From: Deinococcus sp. LM3
GTDB lineage: Bacteria > Deinococcota > Deinococci > Deinococcales > Deinococcaceae
Direction: 5' to 3'
Assembly (NCBI RefSeq): GCF_002017875.1
Contig: NZ_MUFV01000001.1
Location: 1,824,501-1,888,500, forward strand
DNA length: 64,000 nt
Shown here: positions 59,604 to 64,000 of the stretch, piece after piece
Layout of the letters: each line of letters begins with the position of its first letter
How positions within the stretch are numbered: position 1 is the stretch's first letter
Made by a program: the position numbers and the translations under genes
The notes under the pieces: model-generated
What the model was told of the DNA's origin: nothing
The model's input: the letters and a program-made list of their open reading frames with translations, nothing else
The model's database searches: none

Positions 59604-60634
59604 ACGTTCACGTTCCTCGCGGCCCGTCCGGGGCCGTCACTGACTGAATGATCCCCGCCGGTGGCCGGTCCGGCGTGCGACTGGGCACGCAGGGCCGTCA
59701 GGGCGCGGTACACCAGCATAACGGTCGCCAGCCACAGCAGACACGACAGCAGCAGGTGCGTCAGCTGCATCCACGCCGGGGCTTTCAGGACCACGTTCGT
59801 CAGGCCCGCGATCATCTGCGCGCCCAGCAGCGCCCACAGGACCGCGCTCCAGCGGTTCGTCCCGGCGCCCGGCCGTTCCCGGCGCAGGAACACGCCCAGC
59901 CACACCAGGAACGCGCTGGTCAGCACGGCCAGCATGGGATGCACGACGCGCATGTTCTCGATCACGCTGGCCGTCACGCCGAAGTCCCGCTTGACCGTCT
60001 CGATGGGCGTGCTGCCGTCCGCCGGGGCGAACAGCAGGTCGCCCAGCGCCGTGACCGCGCCCGCCATGCCCAGCACCAGCAGCAGCGCCAGCCCCACGAA
60101 ACTCCAGGCGCCCACCAGGCCCTGCCGCCGCAGCCGCAGGTTCGGCTCGCCGGACGCCCACAGGACCGTCAGCAGCAGCGCGCCCAGCAGCAGGAAGGTG
60201 TTCGCCAGGTGAATGCCCTGTACGAACCCGCGCGCCGGGTCGGTGCTGTCGGCCGTCAGGCCCAGCAGCACCTGCACGCCGCCCACCAGACCCTCCAGGA
60301 TGATCAGGCCCAGGCTCAGGACGGCCCCCAGGCGCACCGGATGCCCGCGTCCCGTGGACCGGAACGCCATGACGACCAGCGCAATGGCCAGCAGGCCGCT
60401 CGCGGCGCTGGTCAGGCGGTGACTGAACTCGATGACCGTGTGCAGCGTCGGGCTCTGCGGGACGACCACGCCGTTACACAGCGGCCAGTGATCCCCGCAC
60501 CCGGCCCCCGCCCCGCTGATACGCACGACGGCGCCCCACAGGATCACCAGCACGTTGTAGATCAGGGCTGCCCAGGCCAGCCGGGGAAGCCACGCACCCG
60601 CACCCGTGCGGGGAACTGTCCGCGTTCCACTCAT
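59600..60634 (-). CDS. ctaA: Heme A synthase
   Basis: 344 aa, eight membrane helices in two repeats. HRLTSAASG and VHPMLAV-type segments contain the heme-binding histidines, and CGDHWPLCNG the extracellular cysteine pair. Oxidises heme O to heme A for the oxidase. GGAAGG lies 5 nt before the ATG. First gene of ctaA-ctaB. Confidence 0.95.
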
Positions 60635-60772
60635 GTTTCACCTTCCTCGCCGCCAGAGCACCCTGGCGGGGCGGCGGTCAGCGGCCCGCATTCTACCCGC
60701 ACCCCCTGGCAGCCGATTGTCCCCCCTGTCCCCCCCGCGCGGGGGCGGACACCTGCCCTGCGCCGCCCCCCG

Positions 60773-60778
60773 TACACT
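60773..60778 (+). promoter_or_regulatory. -10 box of the DUF420 gene
   Basis: TACACT, 9 nt before ATG 60788. Confidence 0.6.
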
Positions 60779-60787
60779 GGGGCCGAT

Positions 60788-61267
60788 ATGGCGGAAACGA
60801 TCAACCAGTGGGCAGTCATCACGATTGTCCTGAGCGGCCTGGCCCTGTGCGTGGGCGTGTACCTCATCCGGCGCGGCATGCGTGAAGCGCACATGCGCGC
60901 CATGATCGTCGCCGTCACCCTGGCGAGCGTGTTCCTGGTGCTGTACCTGACGCGCCTGAGCCTGGGCTACGAGAAGAAATACGACGGACCCGAGGAGTGG
61001 CGCACCGCGTACTTCGTGCTGCTGATCAGCCACATCATCCTGGCGACCGCCAACCTCCCGCTGGCCCTGGGTGCGCTGTGGAACGCCGTCAAGGGCCTCA
61101 AGGCCGCCGGGAACCTGGGCAACATCGACGCGCCGGCCGCGCGCGGCTACTTCAACCGGCACCGCGCCTGGGTGCGCTGGACCGTCCCGGTCTGGCTGTA
61201 CGTGGCCGTGACCGGCTGGATCATCTACGTCGTGCTGCACAGTTACGGCGAGGTCATCAAGGGCTGA
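60788..61267 (+). CDS. DUF420 membrane protein (CtaM-like)
   Basis: 159 aa with four membrane helices. INQWAVITIVLSG, LLISHIILATANLPLAL and NRHRAWVRWTVPVWLYVAVTG match DUF420, which includes CtaM, needed for aa3 oxidase in Staphylococcus. Location beside ctaA-ctaB and the caa3 genes supports an assembly role. The stop TGA uses the first A of dispersed element j. Confidence 0.88.
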   Translation: MAETINQWAVITIVLSGLALCVGVYLIRRGMREAHMRAMIVAVTLASVFLVLYLTRLSLGYEKKYDGPEEWRTAYFVLLISHIILATANLPLALGALWNAVKGLKAAGNLGNIDAPAARGYFNRHRAWVRWTVPVWLYVAVTGWIIYVVLHSYGEVIKG

Positions 61268-61401
61268 TACGGACTCCGATTGAATGGGCTGCAAAGCCCG
61301 TTCAATCCGAGCACAGCGAGTGGGAGCAAAACGGGTTCCGGACGTGGAGCCGACAATCCGGTGAAGTCCCGGATTGTCGGCGAAACAAACGGAATCTGTA
61401 T
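61267..61401 (+). repeat. Dispersed 135-bp element, copy j
   Basis: ATACGGACTCCG ... CGGAATCTGTAT. Both hairpins are intact; the right one is a perfect 13-bp stem of different sequence from copies b, c and i. It overlaps the DUF420 stop codon by one base. Flanking bases are G and G. Confidence 0.95.
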
Positions 61402-61443
61402 GAGGCCCGGGGGCCGGCGGAGGCGGGCGCGGCGCGCCTCTGC

Positions 61444-61449
61444 TACCCT
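61444..61449 (+). promoter_or_regulatory. -10 box of panB
   Basis: TACCCT, 6 nt before ATG 61456. Confidence 0.55.
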
Positions 61450-61455
61450 GCCCGC

Positions 61456-62277
61456 ATGAAACGCAGCATTCCGGAGTTGCAGCACTCCGACGCACCGCTG
61501 GTGATGGTCACCGCCTACGATTACCCCGGCGGGCGGCACGCCGAGGCGGCCGGCGTGGACCTGATCCTGGTCGGGGACAGCCTCGGGAACGTGGTCCTGG
61601 GCTACGACAGCACCGCGCCCGTCACGCTGGGCGACATGATCCACCACGCCCGCGCGGTGCGGCGCGGCGCGCCCGGCACGTTCATGGTCGTGGACCTGCC
61701 GTTCGGCACGTACCACACGGGCGTGCAGGACGCCATGCGCAGCGCCGTGCGGGTCATCCAGGAGACCGGCGCCGACGCCATCAAGATGGAGGGCGCCACG
61801 CCCGAAATCCTGCAGGTGGTGCAGACCCTGACCCGCAACGGCATTCCCGTCATGGGTCACGTGGGCCTGATGCCGCAGACCGCGACCGCCCAGGGTGGCC
61901 TGCGCGTGCAGGGCAAGGACGACGAGACGGCCCGCGCGACCCTGGAAGGTGCCGTGGCGCTGGAGGCCGCCGGGGCGTTCAGCGTGGTCCTGGAGGCCAT
62001 TCCGGCCCGGCTGGCGAACCTGATCAGCGAACGCCTGAGCGTGCCCACCATCGGCATCGGGGCGGGCGTCGGGTGCGACGGGCAGGTGCTCGTCACGCAC
62101 GACCTGCTGGGCGTGTACGAGGGTGAGGACAAGAAGATCGCCAAACGCTACGCCGAGGTGGGCCGCCTGTCCCGCGAGGCCATCGAAACCTACGCCGCCG
62201 AGGTGCGCGGGCGGCACTTCCCCACGAAGGAGAATTCCTTCGTGATGAAGGACGACGTGCTGGGCAAACTGTACTGA
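61456..62277 (+). CDS. panB: 3-methyl-2-oxobutanoate hydroxymethyltransferase
   Basis: 273 aa. First committed step of pantothenate synthesis, adding a hydroxymethyl group from methylene-tetrahydrofolate to ketoisovalerate. VMVTAYDYPGGRHAEAAGVD, LVGDSLGNVVLGYDSTAPVT, IKMEGA, VMGHVGLMPQ and IGIGAGVGCDGQVLV are diagnostic. Leaderless start. Stand-alone; the P450 promoter follows. Confidence 0.97.
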   Translation: MKRSIPELQHSDAPLVMVTAYDYPGGRHAEAAGVDLILVGDSLGNVVLGYDSTAPVTLGDMIHHARAVRRGAPGTFMVVDLPFGTYHTGVQDAMRSAVRVIQETGADAIKMEGATPEILQVVQTLTRNGIPVMGHVGLMPQTATAQGGLRVQGKDDETARATLEGAVALEAAGAFSVVLEAIPARLANLISERLSVPTIGIGAGVGCDGQVLVTHDLLGVYEGEDKKIAKRYAEVGRLSREAIETYAAEVRGRHFPTKENSFVMKDDVLGKLY

Positions 62278-62316
62278 AGGCGGGGCCGGAGGGGCGAGCC
62301 TGCGCAGGCTTCGATC

Positions 62317-62351
62317 CGCCATCTGCCATCTGCCATCCGCTATCGGCCGTC
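62317..62351 (+). repeat. Heptanucleotide array, five units (diverged)
   Basis: CGCCATC, TGCCATC, TGCCATC, CGCTATC, GGCCGTC in a row. It ends 4 nt before the TAGACT -10 box of the P450 gene, as at 6007-6048. Confidence 0.85.
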
Positions 62352-62355
62352 TGGG

Positions 62356-62361
62356 TAGACT
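62356..62361 (+). promoter_or_regulatory. -10 box of the P450 gene
   Basis: TAGACT, 6 nt before ATG 62368, directly behind the heptamer array. Confidence 0.6.
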
Positions 62362-62367
62362 CCGGGT

Positions 62368-63729
62368 ATGACTGCCTCTGCAACCGCCGCTGCCCTGCCG
62401 CCGCGCCCGCCGGGCCTGCCTCTGGTGGGGCACGCGCCCGCCCTGATGCGGGACGTGCTGGGCTTCATGACCCGTATCAGCCGCGAGTACGGGGACGTGG
62501 TGCGCGTGGGGCTGGGTGGGCGCGAGGTGTGGGTGGTGAGTCACCCGGCCGACATCGAGACGCTGCACATCCAGACGGGCCGCCTGTTCGACAAGGGCCT
62601 GCGGCGCGACCCGCTGCTGGCGCGGCTGCTGGGCGGCGGCCTGCTGCTCTCGGAGGGGGACTTCTGGCTGCGGCAACGGCGACTGGCGCAGCCTGCCTTC
62701 CACAGCGCCCGCATCCAGGGGTACCTGAGCGTCATGCAGACGCAGACGCAGGCGCTCTGCCAGGACTGGGCGGCGGGCGGCGTGCGGGACGTCAATGCCG
62801 ACCTGTCGAGCATGACCATGCGGATCGTGATGCGCAGCGTGATGGGCCTCCCCGAGAACAGCGAACAGGTCGAGCGCATCTCACGCGCGCTGGACGACGC
62901 GCTGACCGGCTTCCGGCGCAACTACGGCGTGCCGCTCCCGGCGGGCGTCCCCACCCCCGCCCGCCGTCAGTTCCGGCGGGGCAGTGACGACATCGACGCC
63001 GTCATGACGCAACTGATCGCCGAGCGCCGCGCGGCGGGCGGCACTCACGACGACCTGCTGGACATGCTGCTCTCGGCGCGGGACGACAGCGGGCAGCCCA
63101 TGACCGACCCGCAACTGCTGGACGAGGTGAAGAACATCCTGCTCGCCGGGCACGACACGACCGCCAGCACCCTGAGTTTCGCGCTGTACCTGCTCGCCAC
63201 GCACCCCGACACCGAGCAGCGGCTCGCGCAGGAGCTGGGTGGCGTGCTGGGTGGCCGCCTGCCGGAACTGGGCGACCTGCGTAGCCTGCCGTTCCTGGAC
63301 GCCGTCATCAAGGAAACGCTGCGCCTGTACCCGGCCGCGTGGAGCACGCAGCGCGAGGCGCGGCAGGAGGTGACGGTCGGCGGGTACGTCGCCCCGCCCG
63401 GCACGCTGTTCGTGATCAACCACTGGGTCACGCAGCGCGACCCGCGCTTCTTCGACGCGCCCGAGGAATTCCGGCCGGAACGCTGGCTGGACGGCCTGGA
63501 AGCCCGCCTGCCCAAGTACGCGTACTTCCCGTTCGGTGGGGGCGGCCGCATCTGCATCGGCCGGGAGTTCGCGCGCCTGGAAGCCGCGACCGTCCTGACC
63601 GGACTGGTGCAGGCCTTCACCTACCAGACCGTGCGCCCCCTGCGCCTGGAACCCGCCATCAGCCTCCGCCCCCAGGCGGGCCTGCCCCTGCGCGTGCAAC
63701 CCAGAGAAGGAACGGCGGTGAATGGTTGA
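62368..63729 (+). CDS. Cytochrome P450
   Basis: 453 aa, soluble. The heme-binding loop is FGGGGRICIG (Cys ligand near residue 394). ExxR is KETLR. The I-helix oxygen-binding motif is LLAGHDTTAS. N-terminal LPPRPPGLPLVGHAPAL is typical of CYP102/CYP4-like bacterial P450s. Substrate unknown; Deinococcus P450s may act on carotenoids (known: CrtO-related ring hydroxylation by CYP287), which would fit but is not shown. The stop lies inside period-7 repeat R3. Confidence 0.95.
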   Translation: MTASATAAALPPRPPGLPLVGHAPALMRDVLGFMTRISREYGDVVRVGLGGREVWVVSHPADIETLHIQTGRLFDKGLRRDPLLARLLGGGLLLSEGDFWLRQRRLAQPAFHSARIQGYLSVMQTQTQALCQDWAAGGVRDVNADLSSMTMRIVMRSVMGLPENSEQVERISRALDDALTGFRRNYGVPLPAGVPTPARRQFRRGSDDIDAVMTQLIAERRAAGGTHDDLLDMLLSARDDSGQPMTDPQLLDEVKNILLAGHDTTASTLSFALYLLATHPDTEQRLAQELGGVLGGRLPELGDLRSLPFLDAVIKETLRLYPAAWSTQREARQEVTVGGYVAPPGTLFVINHWVTQRDPRFFDAPEEFRPERWLDGLEARLPKYAYFPFGGGGRICIGREFARLEAATVLTGLVQAFTYQTVRPLRLEPAISLRPQAGLPLRVQPREGTAVNG

Positions 63730-63806
63730 TGGTTGAAAGTTGATGGGTGACGGAGGCGTTCCCGCTCTCCATCACCCATCCTCCATCAACTATCGACCTT
63801 CAACCA
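63722..63806. repeat. Period-7 inverted repeat R3
   Basis: ATGGTTG ATGGTTG AAAGTTG ATGGGTG on the left and TCCATCA ACTATCG ACCTTCA on the right form an imperfect inverted repeat with 7-bp periodicity. It lies between the P450 and glutamate dehydrogenase 3' ends and includes the P450 stop codon. Confidence 0.8.
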
Positions 63807-63813
63807 GTGGCCC

Positions 63814-64000
63814 TCAGGGGTACAGGCCGCGCAGGGCGCGCGCTTCGAGCACGCGGGTGCAGGCGACGATGTACACGGCGGTGCGCAGGGTCACGCCGTG
63901 GCGTTCCTTCACGTCCCAGAGGCTCACGAAGGCCTCGCTCATGATGCGGTCGAGGCGTTTGTTGATCTCGTCCTCGGTCCAGAAGAACGAGCTGAAGTCC
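63814..64000 (-). CDS. Glutamate dehydrogenase, C-terminal end (partial)
   Basis: The last ~61 codons before the stop (complement of 63814-63816). FFWTEDEINKRLDRIM, GVTLRTAVYIVACTRVLEA and final LRGLYP match the C-terminus of NAD(P)-dependent glutamate dehydrogenases of the GudB/GdhA family. The catalytic domain lies beyond the window. Convergent with the P450 gene. Confidence 0.85.
   Translation of the reverse strand, partial: DFSSFFWTEDEINKRLDRIMSEAFVSLWDVKERHGVTLRTAVYIVACTRVLEARALRGLYP

Overview
The window looks like a chromosomal segment of a Deinococcus species. The GC content is very high. Many genes have a TANNNT-type -10 box 5-9 nt before the start codon, which is the leaderless-mRNA arrangement known from Deinococcus. 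The gene content also fits: caa3-type cytochrome oxidase with fused subunits I+III, VUT transporter, DUF11 surface proteins, PIG-L deacetylase of the bacillithiol type, and short dispersed repeats. This assignment is from family recognition, not a database search.

Layout. 1-8.0 kb: a GGDEF/EAL signalling protein (cut by the window edge), a PIG-L deacetylase, three translationally coupled two-domain GNAT acetyltransferases, an arginase-like protein, a Nudix-like protein and a queuosine-precursor transporter. 8.2-18 kb (mostly minus strand): GH31 alpha-glucosidase, RNase H-like protein, XRE regulator, pyrE, a heterodimeric ABC exporter and a GH1 protein lacking both catalytic glutamates. 18-31.5 kb: hemC, asparaginase, a zinc-ribbon coiled-coil protein, MFS exporter plus nth, tRNA-Trp, a lipoprotein, cutA, a LapA-like protein, accDA, ttcA and a bifunctional PBP. 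31.5-38.3 kb: two large secreted DUF11-type surface proteins. 38.3-51.3 kb: pnp, an aldo/keto reductase, a packed run of small-domain enzymes (DUF4287/DUF5655, DUF899, DUF1905/YdeI, two VOC proteins, RibD-C reductase, DUF1801, HhH), an SDR with a PLDc_N-like N-terminus, peptidase E, a molybdopterin oxidoreductase and an ArsC/Spx-like gene beside a broken DUF1801 gene. 51.3-61.3 kb: nucleoside transporter, ruvB and a cytochrome caa3 block (sco, coxAC, coxB, ctaB, ctaA, DUF420). 61.4-64 kb: panB, a cytochrome P450 and the 3' end of a glutamate dehydrogenase gene.

The most striking non-genic signal is a family of dispersed elements of about 135 or 157 bp, with seven near-full copies and several fragments. 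They end in TACGGA..TCCGTA-type inverted repeats and carry two internal hairpins; one hairpin stem covaries between copies, with G-U pairs. Copies abut genes so tightly that their ends form stop codons (GH31, cutA, DUF420, SDR) or a ribosome-binding site plus ATG (the PIG-L deacetylase). One copy interrupts a DUF1801 gene; removing it with one flanking base restores a full reading frame, so the family has moved. A second signal is a heptanucleotide-periodic repeat. In one form (TGCCATC arrays) it sits exactly 4 nt upstream of the -10 box of two unrelated leaderless genes. In another form (period-7 inverted repeats) it lies between genes.

How the genes work together: coxB, coxAC, ctaA, ctaB, sco and DUF420 together cover oxidase subunits, heme A synthesis and copper/assembly functions. 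accD-accA form the carboxyltransferase of fatty-acid synthesis. The two ABC half-transporters have complementary intact and degenerate nucleotide sites and should act as one heterodimer. The small-domain gene run is partly ATGA-coupled and has no assigned pathway.
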